64,000 nucleotides of DNA from an uncultured Roseobacter sp. (GTDB lineage Bacteria; Pseudomonadota; Alphaproteobacteria; Rhodobacterales; Rhodobacteraceae). Below the pieces are notes generated by a model. It saw only the letters and a list, made by a program, of their open reading frames with translations. It did no database searches and had not been told where the DNA came from. Shown here one piece after another: positions 7,646 through 16,574 of the stretch. Position numbers and translations under genes: made by a program. Numbering within the stretch: the first letter of the stretch is position 1; every line of letters starts with the position of its first letter. Where the stretch lies: contig NZ_CANKYM010000001.1 in assembly GCF_947488185.1 (NCBI RefSeq), positions 806,001 to 870,000 on the forward strand, read 5' to 3'.

Positions 7646-9918
7646 GTATCGCCAACAGATTGGCAGAGGAGCGCCGTGGACGACTAGCCGCAGAACGCCT
7701 GCTTGAACTCAAGCAGGCGGAGCTTTTTGCTGCCAACCGGAAACTTGGCGAACATGCCAAGGCGCTGTCCCATGAAATCGTGGAAACCCGTGCCGAAGTC
7801 GCGACCGTGCGCAACGAAAACCAAAAGGTGAAATCCGACCTTTCCGCGGCCCACGAAAAAATCGAACTGGTGGAGCGACGCCTGTGGTACTCCATCGAAA
7901 CCATCAATGACGGTTTCGCGTTCTTCACCCCCGATCTGCAGATGATCATGGCAAATCGCTCATATCTCGCGGTCTTTGACAAGCTGGAAGAAATCAAACC
8001 CGGTGTCAGCTACGTCACGATCCTGCAGATGTTGACGGATGAAGGCATCGTCAACATCGGCGATAAAACGCCTGCAACCTGGCGACAGGAGATGATCGAA
8101 CGGGTTCAGCAACCGGAACCCGAGCCGGTCATCATTCGGCTATGGAACGGTGAATACATCAAGATGATAGACCAGCGTGGACCCGACGGGGACATCATCT
8201 CGCTCGGCCTCAACATCACCGAAACCGTCAAGTACGAGAAAAAACTCAAAGCTGCGCGAGAGAGTGCGGAAACGGCCAATCGTGCAAAGTCCGCTTTCCT
8301 CGCGAACATGAGTCACGAGATCAGGACCCCGATGAACGGGGTCGTGGGCATGGCGGATGTGCTGGTGGATACCCCGCTCACCGAAGAACAACGGCTCTAC
8401 GTCGACACCATCAAGAATTCAGGTGAGGCGCTGCTGGTCATCATCAATGACGTGCTGGACTATTCCAAGATCGAAGCCGAACGCCTCCAGTTGCACCTTG
8501 AGCCCTTCGATCTGGAGCAATCCATGCTTGAGATCATCATGCTCCTGCAATCCTCCGCACGCGATAAGGGGCTGGATCTGGTACTCGATTATGATCTTTT
8601 CCTGCCCTCATCGTTCGTTGGTGACCGCGGACGCATGCGGCAAATCCTGACAAATCTGATGGGCAATGCGGTCAAATTCACGTCCAAGGGTCATGTGACG
8701 ATTAGAGTGCGCGGTGAACCTGACGAGGCAACGGGCGAGATCACTCTTCGCGTGGCGGTAGAAGACACCGGGATCGGGATCGCCGAGGACATGATTGACC
8801 ATGTTTTTGGCGAATTCAATCAAGTCGAGAATGAACGCAATCGCCAATTCGATGGCACCGGCCTCGGCCTCGCGATCACGAGCCATCTGGTTAAACTCAT
8901 GGGTGGGCGCGTCTGGCTGACATCAGAGGAAGGTGTCGGTTCCTGTTTCAGTTTCGAGGTCACACTGAAAGCTGCGAACGGTATGCAGCTTGAACACCCT
9001 CATCTGCCGCAACAACTGCGCCATGTGATGGTCATTGATGACTTTGCACCAAATCGCGAAATTCTATCACTGCAACTGCAGCAATTGGGGCTCAAGGTCA
9101 CGTCTTGTGGCGACGGCGCATCTGCCCTGGGACTACTTGATCGCAGTGTGGATCTTGTGCTGGCGGACCACATAATGCCTGAAATGAATGGGCTTGAGTT
9201 TGCAATGACCGCGCGGGATGCCGGGCATCAGATGCCGATACATCTGCTCAGTTCCAATGTCGGCCACGCCCAAGCGGATGCAACAAAGGACAATGTGGAC
9301 GTCATTTCACAGCGACCCTTCCCGCGCCGCGACATGCTGCAATGGCTCGCGTCATGGAAGGGGCGGACGGATGCACCTGATGAAGCTCAAGAATCCATCG
9401 AGAAGGATGCAGGGCCAGCCTTTTCGCACCGCGATGCGGCTGTTGCATCAACGGACGACCGGGTAAAGTCGATTGAGGAAGCACCCACTCCCGAACCACG
9501 CAAAATGCGTGTGCTGGCCGCAGAAGACAACAAGACCAACCAGCTGGTTTTCCGCAAGATGCTAAAGGACTTCGATGTTGATCTGCAGTTTGCCAATGAC
9601 GGGCTTGAGGCGGTTGAGGCTTATACCTCATTCGATCCTGACTTGGTTTTTATGGATATTTCCATGCCACGCATGGACGGCAAGGAGGCGACCCAGAAAA
9701 TCCGGGAAAAGGAAGAAGGGACAGGCCGGCACGTCCCGATCATCGCCCTGACAGCCCACGCCATGGAAGGGGACAACGTCGATATTCTTGCGGTGGGATT
9801 GGATCACTACATGTCCAAACCGGTTCGAAAGGCAGAGATGCGTCAACACATTCTGGAATACTGCCCGAAGGAGGCAATTCCCCCGCGCGGCGAGGCACCC
9901 AGTCAGGCCGTCGGATAA
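7642..9918 (+). CDS. Soluble hybrid histidine kinase with PAS and two receiver domains
   Basis: 758 residues without a membrane segment. A coiled coil (about 1-85) is followed by a PAS-like domain (about 85-195), HisKA with phospho-acceptor His225 (SHEIRTPMNG), HATPase_c (N box near 330; DTGIGI and GTGLGL motifs), REC1 (about 460-575) and REC2 (about 620-740). REC2 is canonical: EDN acidic residues, Asp672 in FMDISMPRMDG, and the MSKP lysine. REC1 keeps the acidic pair (VIDD) and Asp510, but the conserved lysine is Arg558 (SQRPF), so its phosphorylation switch may be altered. No output domain is fused and no partner regulator lies nearby; phosphorelay to a separate HPt protein is likely. The last 16 bases overlap the convergent yaaA gene. 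Confidence 0.9.
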   Translation: MSIANRLAEERRGRLAAERLLELKQAELFAANRKLGEHAKALSHEIVETRAEVATVRNENQKVKSDLSAAHEKIELVERRLWYSIETINDGFAFFTPDLQMIMANRSYLAVFDKLEEIKPGVSYVTILQMLTDEGIVNIGDKTPATWRQEMIERVQQPEPEPVIIRLWNGEYIKMIDQRGPDGDIISLGLNITETVKYEKKLKAARESAETANRAKSAFLANMSHEIRTPMNGVVGMADVLVDTPLTEEQRLYVDTIKNSGEALLVIINDVLDYSKIEAERLQLHLEPFDLEQSMLEIIMLLQSSARDKGLDLVLDYDLFLPSSFVGDRGRMRQILTNLMGNAVKFTSKGHVTIRVRGEPDEATGEITLRVAVEDTGIGIAEDMIDHVFGEFNQVENERNRQFDGTGLGLAITSHLVKLMGGRVWLTSEEGVGSCFSFEVTLKAANGMQLEHPHLPQQLRHVMVIDDFAPNREILSLQLQQLGLKVTSCGDGASALGLLDRSVDLVLADHIMPEMNGLEFAMTARDAGHQMPIHLLSSNVGHAQADATKDNVDVISQRPFPRRDMLQWLASWKGRTDAPDEAQESIEKDAGPAFSHRDAAVASTDDRVKSIEEAPTPEPRKMRVLAAEDNKTNQLVFRKMLKDFDVDLQFANDGLEAVEAYTSFDPDLVFMDISMPRMDGKEATQKIREKEEGTGRHVPIIALTAHAMEGDNVDILAVGLDHYMSKPVRKAEMRQHILEYCPKEAIPPRGEAPSQAVG

Positions 9919-10682
9919 CCTCGAACAAATACCGGAGTGCTTGCGGCCGATAGCTCCGCGCGGTAGCAATAGCCTTCCCAGTCGAAACCCTGAAGGCCTT
10001 GTTCGTCCGTCAAGCGGTTCTGGATAACGTATCGCGCCATGGCGCCTCTCGCCTTCTTGGCAAAGAAGCTGACGATTTTTGGGCCTTTACCATCTTTCTT
10101 GTCCTCCATGAAAGACGGTGTAATCACGCGCAGCTTCAGGGCCTTGGGCGCCACTGCCCCAAAATACTCTTGGCTTGCGCAGTTAACCAACACCTCCGTA
10201 CCCACGGTATCTGCCTGTACATTCAAGGCCTTGGACAATCCATCGCGCCAATAGTCATATAGGTTGTGACCGCGGCGCGTTTTCATTCTGCTACCCATCT
10301 CCAACCTGTAGGGCTGGATGGCATCCAGCGGACGCAACAATCCATAAAGGCCTGACAAGATACGCAAGTGTTCCTGTGCCCAGGCCATATCATCCGCAGA
10401 GAGAGACGCAGCCTCAAGCCCCTGATAGGTATCGCCCGCAAAGGCCAGCGCAGCAGGACGCGTCAGCTCTGCCGTCGGTGCGTCCTCGAAAGCCGCAAAC
10501 CGGTCCCGATTGAGCCGCGCCAGATCATCCGAGAGGTCCATCAGCCCTTTCAGCCTGCCCAGCGTCAGGTTGCGCGCCGTCTTCACCAGACGGATCGCAT
10601 CCTCCTGAAAACCGGGCTGCGTCACCTGAACGTCCCGCTCTGCCCAATCCAGCCGCTTGGCCGGTGAAATGACCACCAACAT
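9903..10682 (-). CDS. yaaA: Peroxide stress protein YaaA (UPF0246)
   Basis: 259 residues, the normal length for the YaaA/UPF0246 family. It begins with MLVVISPAKRLDW (the conserved SPAK segment) and carries the family blocks SGLYGLLRPLDAIQPYRLEM, YDYWRD and NCASQEYF. In E. coli YaaA limits free iron and oxidative DNA damage during peroxide stress and binds DNA. It is cytoplasmic and needs no partner. The gene is convergent with the hybrid kinase, and their 3' ends overlap by 16 bases. A 50-base gap separates it from recQ on the same strand, so the two repair-related genes may share a transcript. The assignment is firm. Confidence 0.93.
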   Translation of the reverse strand: MLVVISPAKRLDWAERDVQVTQPGFQEDAIRLVKTARNLTLGRLKGLMDLSDDLARLNRDRFAAFEDAPTAELTRPAALAFAGDTYQGLEAASLSADDMAWAQEHLRILSGLYGLLRPLDAIQPYRLEMGSRMKTRRGHNLYDYWRDGLSKALNVQADTVGTEVLVNCASQEYFGAVAPKALKLRVITPSFMEDKKDGKGPKIVSFFAKKARGAMARYVIQNRLTDEQGLQGFDWEGYCYRAELSAASTPVFVRGYPTA

Positions 10683-10732
10683 CTTTTATCCCCCATCGCG
10701 TGTCCACGCACCCGCATTACCTGAAGCGCGAT

Positions 10733-12778
10733 CTAGCTCGCCTGTCGCAACACGTCCAGAAAAGCAGGCCCAAATCTTTCTGCACGCCGATCACCCAGCA
10801 ACCGTTCGAGCGCAGACGGATCCGCAGTGCGCAATTGTGCCACCTTCGCCAGCAAGGACGCAGAGCAGCTCAGCGGCTTTTCGACCCCATCTGCGCCCCG
10901 CGTCAGGTCAGCCTGAACCGCCAACAACCGGTCATAGACCGACCCGGCCGCGCGCCCGGCCAGTTTGCGGCGCGTGGGGTGCATCTGCTGCGCCTCTCCG
11001 ACGATGACCTCGAGAAAGGCATCGCCATAGCGTTCAAGCTTCTTTGCCCCTACGCCGCCGACCCGCGCCATCTCATCCAGGGTCTGCGGGCGCATCTCGG
11101 CCATTTCAATCAACGTCCGATCGTTGAAAATCACATAGGCCGGAACCTTGGCAGCTTCGGCAAAGGCGCGGCGCTTTGCTTTTAACGCCGAGAGCAACGG
11201 CGCATCTTCCTCGGACACCATCGCCTTGACCGCCGGACGCCGGGTGGCTGCCGCCGCACGAATACTGTCGCGCCGCAAGGCAATCTCAGCCTCTGCGCGC
11301 AAAATCGGCAATGCGGCGTCCGTCATGCGCAGCGCGCCATGCCGCTCAGGATCGGGTCGCACCAGATCATGCCCCATCATCTGCCGGAAAATCGCCTGCC
11401 ATTGACGCCGGTCATACTCGGTGCCGACCCCATACGTTGGCAGGTCCTGATGTCCACGCTGACGGATCTTGTCAGTTTCATTGCCGATCAGGATGTCGAT
11501 CAGATGGCCCGCACCGAACCATTCATCCGTACGTAAAATGGCCGACAGCGCCTTGCGCACCGCAGTGGTGCCGTCAAACACCTCCGCCGGGCGATCACAC
11601 AGATCGCAATGACCGCAGCTGACACCGCTTTCATCAAAGTACCCCAAAAGTGTCTTGCGCCGACACTCCAGTGCCTCAGCCAGCCCCAGAAGCGCATTCA
11701 AGCGCGCATGATCCGCCGCACGGCGCTCCGGTGGGGCCAACCCCTCGTCGATTTGCGTCCGTCGCAGCCGAATGTCCTCCGGACCAAAAAGCGTCAGCGT
11801 CTCCGCAGGCGCCCCGTCCCGTCCCGCACGCCCGATCTCCTGATAATAGGCCTCTATCGACTTCGGCAGATCCGCATGCGCAACCCAGCGAATATCCGGC
11901 TTGTCGATGCCCATGCCAAAAGCGACCGTCGCCACAACGATCAAACCGTCTTCGCGCTGGAACCGGGTCTCGGCAATGCGCCGGTCCTCGGCCTCCATCC
12001 CGCCATGATAATACAACGCCGCATGGCCCGCGTCCCGCAATGCACCCGCCAGCGCCTCTGTCTTGGCGCGGGTGCCGCAATAAACGATGCCGGATTGCCC
12101 CTTGCGCGCGGCGGCAAAATCCAGGATCTGACGGCGCGGCCCATCCTTGGCCGCAAAAGCCAGGTGAATGTTAGGGCGGTCAAATCCGCGAAGGAAGGCG
12201 CGCGGGGTTTCCCCGTCAAAGAGCTTCTCGACAATCTCCGCCCGGGTTTCCGCATCCGCCGTTGCGGTGAAAGCTGCAAGCGGCACGCCCAGATCGCGCC
12301 GCAAAGCACCGATCCGCAAGTAGTCAGGGCGAAAGTCGTGACCCCACTGGCTCACACAATGTGCCTCATCCACGGCAATCAACGACACCCCGACCCGCCG
12401 CAGCAAACCGATGGCCGACCCCGCCGCCAACCGTTCCGGCGCCATGTACAAAAGCTTCAGCCGACGCGCCTCCAGGGCCTCAAAAACCGCATCAGTTTCT
12501 TCCGGCGTATTGCCAGATGTCAAAGCTCCAGCAGCCACACCGGCTTCCTGCAAGGCCCGCACCTGATCCCGCATCAATGCAATCAACGGGGAAATCACCA
12601 CGGTCACTCCGTCGCGCAGCAAAGCAGGCAATTGAAAACACAAGGATTTACCGCCACCCGTCGGCATGATCGCCAGCACGTTTTCACCGGCGGTCACGGC
12701 GTCGACAATCTCTCCCTGACCGGGGCGAAAATCATCAAATCCAAAGACGTCCTGTAACAGTCTGGCGGCGCCTGACAT
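10733..12778 (-). CDS. recQ: ATP-dependent DNA helicase RecQ
   Basis: 681 residues of a complete RecQ: Walker A MPTGGGKSLCFQLPALL near residue 40, DEAH box VDEAHCVSQWGHDFRPDY near 135, and helicase motifs V and VI (GIDKPDIRWVAH, YYQEIGRAGRDG). An RQC zinc-binding region follows with four cysteines (ECRRK, then CGHCDLC). A C-terminal HRDC domain sits around residues 515-590, and an extra tail of about 80 residues follows it. RecQ unwinds 3'-5' and acts in RecF-pathway recombination and fork repair. The start ATG has AAGGGA five bases upstream. A near-match to the alphaproteobacterial LexA box lies 16 bases before the start. Confidence 0.96.
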   Translation of the reverse strand: MSGAARLLQDVFGFDDFRPGQGEIVDAVTAGENVLAIMPTGGGKSLCFQLPALLRDGVTVVISPLIALMRDQVRALQEAGVAAGALTSGNTPEETDAVFEALEARRLKLLYMAPERLAAGSAIGLLRRVGVSLIAVDEAHCVSQWGHDFRPDYLRIGALRRDLGVPLAAFTATADAETRAEIVEKLFDGETPRAFLRGFDRPNIHLAFAAKDGPRRQILDFAAARKGQSGIVYCGTRAKTEALAGALRDAGHAALYYHGGMEAEDRRIAETRFQREDGLIVVATVAFGMGIDKPDIRWVAHADLPKSIEAYYQEIGRAGRDGAPAETLTLFGPEDIRLRRTQIDEGLAPPERRAADHARLNALLGLAEALECRRKTLLGYFDESGVSCGHCDLCDRPAEVFDGTTAVRKALSAILRTDEWFGAGHLIDILIGNETDKIRQRGHQDLPTYGVGTEYDRRQWQAIFRQMMGHDLVRPDPERHGALRMTDAALPILRAEAEIALRRDSIRAAAATRRPAVKAMVSEEDAPLLSALKAKRRAFAEAAKVPAYVIFNDRTLIEMAEMRPQTLDEMARVGGVGAKKLERYGDAFLEVIVGEAQQMHPTRRKLAGRAAGSVYDRLLAVQADLTRGADGVEKPLSCSASLLAKVAQLRTADPSALERLLGDRRAERFGPAFLDVLRQAS

Positions 12779-12793
12779 CCAATTCCCTTGTGC

Positions 12794-12808
12794 GTTCTCT
12801 GCTCGTTT
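12794..12808 (-). promoter_or_regulatory. Imperfect LexA-box-like site upstream of recQ
   Basis: The + strand reads GTTC-N7-GTTT here. The alphaproteobacterial LexA box is GTTC-N7-GTTC, so seven of eight fixed positions match. It sits 16 bases upstream of the recQ start. A single near-match of this length can arise by chance. Confidence 0.2.
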
Positions 12809-12889
12809 TGTGCAGAGTCACATACTAAGGATTCGTGGACAAGCCCCAAGCTTCATTGTTCAAAAAATATGCCCGCCGGAGGCAGCAGG

Positions 12890-13177
12890 TCAGAGGAAGA
12901 TTCCGGCATTATTGATCAGAACGATGCGCAACACCGCAACCCCCAGCAGCACAGCCAGGGGGGCCAGATCAATCCCGCCCATTTGCGGCAGGACACGCCG
13001 CACCGGCCCGTAGATCGGCTCCAGAAGCCGGTTCAACCCATACCATATCTGCGCGACCAGTTGCTGCCCTGTATTCAGCACCTGGAAGTTGATCAGCCAG
13101 CTCATGATCACATGCGCAATGATGAGGAACCACAGCACGTCCAGCAGCAACATCACGATTTGGAACAGCGATTGCAT
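12890..13177 (-). CDS. YggT family membrane protein
   Basis: A 95-residue protein with two hydrophobic helices, the second near the C-terminus (LAPLAVLLGVAVLRIVLI). The family signature RLLEPIYGPVRRVLPQMGG, seen in YggT/YCF19 proteins, lies between them. YggT proteins are small inner-membrane proteins linked to osmotic shock resistance or to placement of division and envelope machinery; the biochemical role is unsettled. The ATG at 13177 (MQSLFQ) has AGAGG seven bases upstream, which makes it better than an upstream in-frame start at 13219. The gene is divergent from the MFS gene that follows. Confidence 0.88.
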   Translation of the reverse strand: MQSLFQIVMLLLDVLWFLIIAHVIMSWLINFQVLNTGQQLVAQIWYGLNRLLEPIYGPVRRVLPQMGGIDLAPLAVLLGVAVLRIVLINNAGIFL

Positions 13178-13330
13178 CGGCAAACCTCTTTTTGTGTCTG
13201 CTCCAGTTAAGCAAGCCATTCACAATACGCAAGGCTGCGCGCCATCTGTTGGTTGATGAAGCCCAAAGCTTTGCTTGCTTGATCGCCACCGGGCTGATCT
13301 ACCTTGCGCAGGGCAGGAACGGGCACAGCA

Positions 13331-14662
13331 ATGATCAGCGCGCGCAAACGCATCTGGGGGTGGTACTCCTTCGACTGGGCCAGCCAGCCTTACAACACGC
13401 TGCTCATCACCTTCATCTTCGCCCCCTATGTGGGGGAGTTGATGCAGGACGGTGCCCGCGCGCAGGCCGCCTGGGGCTTTGGGATCAGCGCGGCGGGGAT
13501 CACGATCGCACTGCTGGCACCCATTCTCGGGGCGCTGGCGGATTCCTCCGGCAATCGACTGCGCTATATCTGGCTTTTCTCTGCGCTCTATGTCGTTGGT
13601 AGTTTCGGCCTGTGGTGGGCAAGCCCCGAGGGCTTCAATCTGCCGCTCACGCTATTTCTCTTTGCGCTCGGGCTCGTCGGCATGGAATTTGCCACGATCT
13701 TCACCAATGCGATGCTGCCCGATCTGGGGCCGCGCGACCAGATCGGACGGCTGTCCGGCACAGGCTGGGCCATTGGCTATCTGGGCGGGTTGGTCACCCT
13801 TGTGATCATGCTGTTTTTCTTTGCGGAGAGCGCTGCCACCGGCAAAACCTTCATCGGGATTTCCCCGGCCTTCGGGCTTGATCCCGAGCTGCGGGAGGGG
13901 ACGCGGTTCGTCGGACCCCTGACCGCACTCTGGTACATCCTTTTCATGATCCCGTTTTTTGTCTGGGTGCGCGATCCAAAGCCCGTCAAAAGCGCGAAAG
14001 GTGCTGTAAGGCGAGCGCTCAAGGGCCTTGCCACCACCCTGCGCCTCCTGCCCAAAACCCCGTCACTCTTCTCATATCTGGGCGCTTCCATGTTCTATCG
14101 GGACGCGCTGAACGGGATGTATGCCTTTGGCGGCATCTACGCGCAGGGCGTGCTGGGATGGTCCGTTGTCGACACGGGCGTCTTTGGCATCATCGCGATC
14201 ATCACCGGCGCGCTCTTCGCCTGGCTGGGCGGCAAGGCGGATGTTCGGTTTGGCCCAGGTGCGGTGATCAAAACCTCCATCACCATCCTGCTGGGCGTGG
14301 CCATCGCCATTGTCTTTGTCTCCCGCGACAGCCTCTTCGGCGTCGCCTTGCCAGACGGCAGCCGCGCCCCTGATATCGCCTTCTACATCCTCGGCGCGCT
14401 CATTGGTGCAGCGGGCGGCACGTTGCAATCGGCCAGCCGGTCCATGATGGTGCATCAGGCAAATCCGGAGCGCATGACCGAAGCCTTCGGCCTCTACGCG
14501 CTATCTGGCAAGGCCACGAGCTTTCTCGCGCCTTTATTGATCGGCACCGTCACCGCGATCAGCGGATCACAGCAAATCGGCGTCACCCCGATTATCGGAC
14601 TGTTCATCGCGGGGTTGATCCTGTTAGCGTGGGTCAAGCCAAAAGGAGATTTCAGCACATGA
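13331..14662 (+). CDS. MFS transporter, UMF1 (Atg22-like) family
   Basis: 443 residues with about 12 membrane helices. The N-terminal WGWYSFDWASQPYNTLLITF motif is diagnostic of the UMF1/Atg22-like major facilitator family. The helix near residue 345 (GGTLQSASRSMMVH) and ERMTEAFGLYALSGKATSF are further family blocks. Fungal Atg22 exports amino acids from the vacuole; bacterial members are uncharacterised, so no substrate is assigned. The ATG at 13331 fits family alignments; an in-frame TTG at 13304 is less likely. The stop overlaps the start of the mepA-type gene (ATGA), suggesting co-translation with envelope genes. Confidence 0.88.
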   Translation: MISARKRIWGWYSFDWASQPYNTLLITFIFAPYVGELMQDGARAQAAWGFGISAAGITIALLAPILGALADSSGNRLRYIWLFSALYVVGSFGLWWASPEGFNLPLTLFLFALGLVGMEFATIFTNAMLPDLGPRDQIGRLSGTGWAIGYLGGLVTLVIMLFFFAESAATGKTFIGISPAFGLDPELREGTRFVGPLTALWYILFMIPFFVWVRDPKPVKSAKGAVRRALKGLATTLRLLPKTPSLFSYLGASMFYRDALNGMYAFGGIYAQGVLGWSVVDTGVFGIIAIITGALFAWLGGKADVRFGPGAVIKTSITILLGVAIAIVFVSRDSLFGVALPDGSRAPDIAFYILGALIGAAGGTLQSASRSMMVHQANPERMTEAFGLYALSGKATSFLAPLLIGTVTAISGSQQIGVTPIIGLFIAGLILLAWVKPKGDFST

Positions 14663-15588
14663 CCCTCCGCCCTTTTGCCGCGCTTGCGATCCTGTTGTTG
14701 GGACTGGCCGCATGCTCGGATGGCACACCGCAATCAACGGCACAGGCTTCCGCCATTCTGCCCACCATCGGCACATCCGGTCACGCAAAAAGCAATCAAC
14801 CGGCCAAGCAGCTTTTCGGCGCAAGGCGGAGTGGGTCCTCCGGCACGCCCGCACCCTTTGGCAGCTATGCCAAGGGCTGTGTCGCAGGCGCCGCACAACT
14901 GGCCGAAACCGGCCCCACATGGCAGGCGATGCGTCTGTCGCGCAATCGCAATTGGGCGCATCCGGCAACGGTTGACTACGTACAGGACCTGAGCCGCGCA
15001 GCCGCGCAGCAACCGGGCTGGAACGGCCTTTACGTGGGCGATCTGAGCCAGCCGCGCGGTGGCCCGATGCTGTCGGGTCATGCCAGTCACCAGATTGGTC
15101 TGGACGCCGATATCTGGCTGCGCCCGGCGGATAATCTCGCACTTTCTGTCGCCCAGCGTGAAAGCATCTCCTCCATCTCCCTGCGCCGCAACAAGGGCGC
15201 CTTTGTCAATGACAACTGGACCCGCCAGCACCACGAAATTCTGAAAGCCGCTGCCTCTGATCCACGCGTGGCACGTATTTTCATCTTCCCCGGCGCCAAG
15301 GTGCAAATGTGCAAGGACGCCAAGGGCGACCGCAGCTGGCTGCGCAAGATCCGGCCTTGGTACGGGCATCACTACCACTTCCATGTCCGGCTTGCCTGCC
15401 CATCCGGCGCCAAAGGTTGCGTCGATCAGGCCCCGCCCCCATCTGGGGACGGCTGTGCCGATGCGCAGGCCTGGGTGAACAGCATCCTGAACCCGCCGCC
15501 CCCTGATCCAAACGCACCACCCCCCAAACCCAAGCGGCAATTGTTGCTTGCAGACCTGCCTCAGCAATGCGCCGCCGTCTTGCAGTAG
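14659..15588 (+). CDS. mepA: Penicillin-insensitive murein endopeptidase (MepA family) lipoprotein
   Basis: 309 residues. A lipoprotein signal with lipobox LAAC (Cys19) implies outer- or inner-membrane anchoring on the periplasmic side. The LAS-type metallopeptidase core carries the zinc-binding segment GHASHQIGLDADIW (around residue 143) and the HHYHFHVRLAC motif (around 237). MepA cleaves D-Ala-meso-DAP cross-links in peptidoglycan. A proline-rich linker lies near the C-terminus (NPPPPDPNAPPPKPK). AAGGAG lies ten bases before the ATG, and the start overlaps the stop of the MFS gene. Its last 22 bases overlap the following esterase-like gene. Confidence 0.92.
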   Translation: MTLRPFAALAILLLGLAACSDGTPQSTAQASAILPTIGTSGHAKSNQPAKQLFGARRSGSSGTPAPFGSYAKGCVAGAAQLAETGPTWQAMRLSRNRNWAHPATVDYVQDLSRAAAQQPGWNGLYVGDLSQPRGGPMLSGHASHQIGLDADIWLRPADNLALSVAQRESISSISLRRNKGAFVNDNWTRQHHEILKAAASDPRVARIFIFPGAKVQMCKDAKGDRSWLRKIRPWYGHHYHFHVRLACPSGAKGCVDQAPPPSGDGCADAQAWVNSILNPPPPDPNAPPPKPKRQLLLADLPQQCAAVLQ

Positions 15589-16484
15589 CTCTGATCACCA
15601 TCGCGGCAATCGCACCCGTTTTTGTTTTTCATCCGCCTCCCGGGCCACCCAAAGTTGCGCCTGAAGAGCAAACGGCACAACATCTCTCTACCTTCCAATG
15701 GCGACATAATGCGGAATGGTTTGGTGGGTTTTCCGGCTTTGAACTGTCCAAGGACGGCATTGATTTCTACGCCGTGACGGATCGCGGTCACCTGACACGC
15801 GGGCAGGTGCTGCGTATCGACAACCAAATTTCAGACATAACCCTTGAAGCAGATAGAGCGCTACCTGATCGCCATGGCGTCGTCCGCGATTTTCCGCATA
15901 GCGATGCCGAAGGCCTGGCGCTGGATGCAGAGGGCCGCCTTTTTGTGTCTTTCGAATTTGCGCATCGCATTCTGCGGTATGACAGTTGGGACAGTGTTGC
16001 CAAATGGCCGTCGTACACCCGCGCATGGCGGGCGCTTGGCGGCAACAAAGGGCTTGAACTGGTCGCGGTGCATCCGGAGGCGGGCCTGATCTCGATCCCG
16101 GAAGGTGTTGCACGACATGCATGGGAAGCCTTGGTCTACCAGCGCCGACCGGGCGAGGAGTGGAACCAGCCCTTCACGTTACCCGTCGATGATGACTTCC
16201 TGCCGGTCGGTGGCGATTTCGGACCGGATGGCAAATTCTACCTGCTGGAGCGGGCCTTTGTCTGGGCGGGATTTCGCAGTCGTGTCCGGCGCATGACCCT
16301 GACTACCGATGGATTTGAGCAGATCGAAACCGTTCTGGAAACGCCGCATCGGCGACATGGAAATCTGGAAGGTCTCGCCGTTTGGGCGGACGGAACAGGT
16401 GACATCCGCCTCACGATGATCTCCGATGACAACTTCCTACCCGTGTTACGCACAGAAATCGTCGAATACATTCTAAAGGAGTGA
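15567..16484 (+). CDS. Phytase-like esterase domain protein
   Basis: 305 residues with an N-terminal hydrophobic signal/anchor (about 3-22) and a beta-propeller-like region of the 'esterase-like activity of phytase' family. Recognisable blocks are WFGGFSGFELSKDG, FYAVTDRGHL, DAEGLALDAEGRLFVSFE, GGDFGPDGKFYLLER and NLEGLAVW. Related proteins are exported calcium-dependent phosphoesterases or have no known substrate. The ATG lies within the end of the mepA gene, so translation is probably coupled. Location outside the cytoplasm follows from the signal; catalysis on phytate itself is not implied. Confidence 0.82.
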   Translation: MRRRLAVALITIAAIAPVFVFHPPPGPPKVAPEEQTAQHLSTFQWRHNAEWFGGFSGFELSKDGIDFYAVTDRGHLTRGQVLRIDNQISDITLEADRALPDRHGVVRDFPHSDAEGLALDAEGRLFVSFEFAHRILRYDSWDSVAKWPSYTRAWRALGGNKGLELVAVHPEAGLISIPEGVARHAWEALVYQRRPGEEWNQPFTLPVDDDFLPVGGDFGPDGKFYLLERAFVWAGFRSRVRRMTLTTDGFEQIETVLETPHRRHGNLEGLAVWADGTGDIRLTMISDDNFLPVLRTEIVEYILKE

Positions 16485-16574
16485 CTTGCGCCGCTGCGCC
16501 GGAGCGCCTAAAGACCGCGCGTCGGCCAAGATGGTCGACCAAGTGCCGCACCCTTGCCAAAACGGATACATCAT

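Noticed and set aside
11609..12757. 382-codon open frame antisense to recQ
   Set aside because: recQ has all helicase motifs on the minus strand. The antisense product has no recognisable feature.
16485..16574. preQ1 riboswitch upstream of the YhhQ-type gene
   Set aside because: The gene family is often riboswitch-controlled, but the 90-base gap shows no preQ1-I, II or III core that I can recognise.
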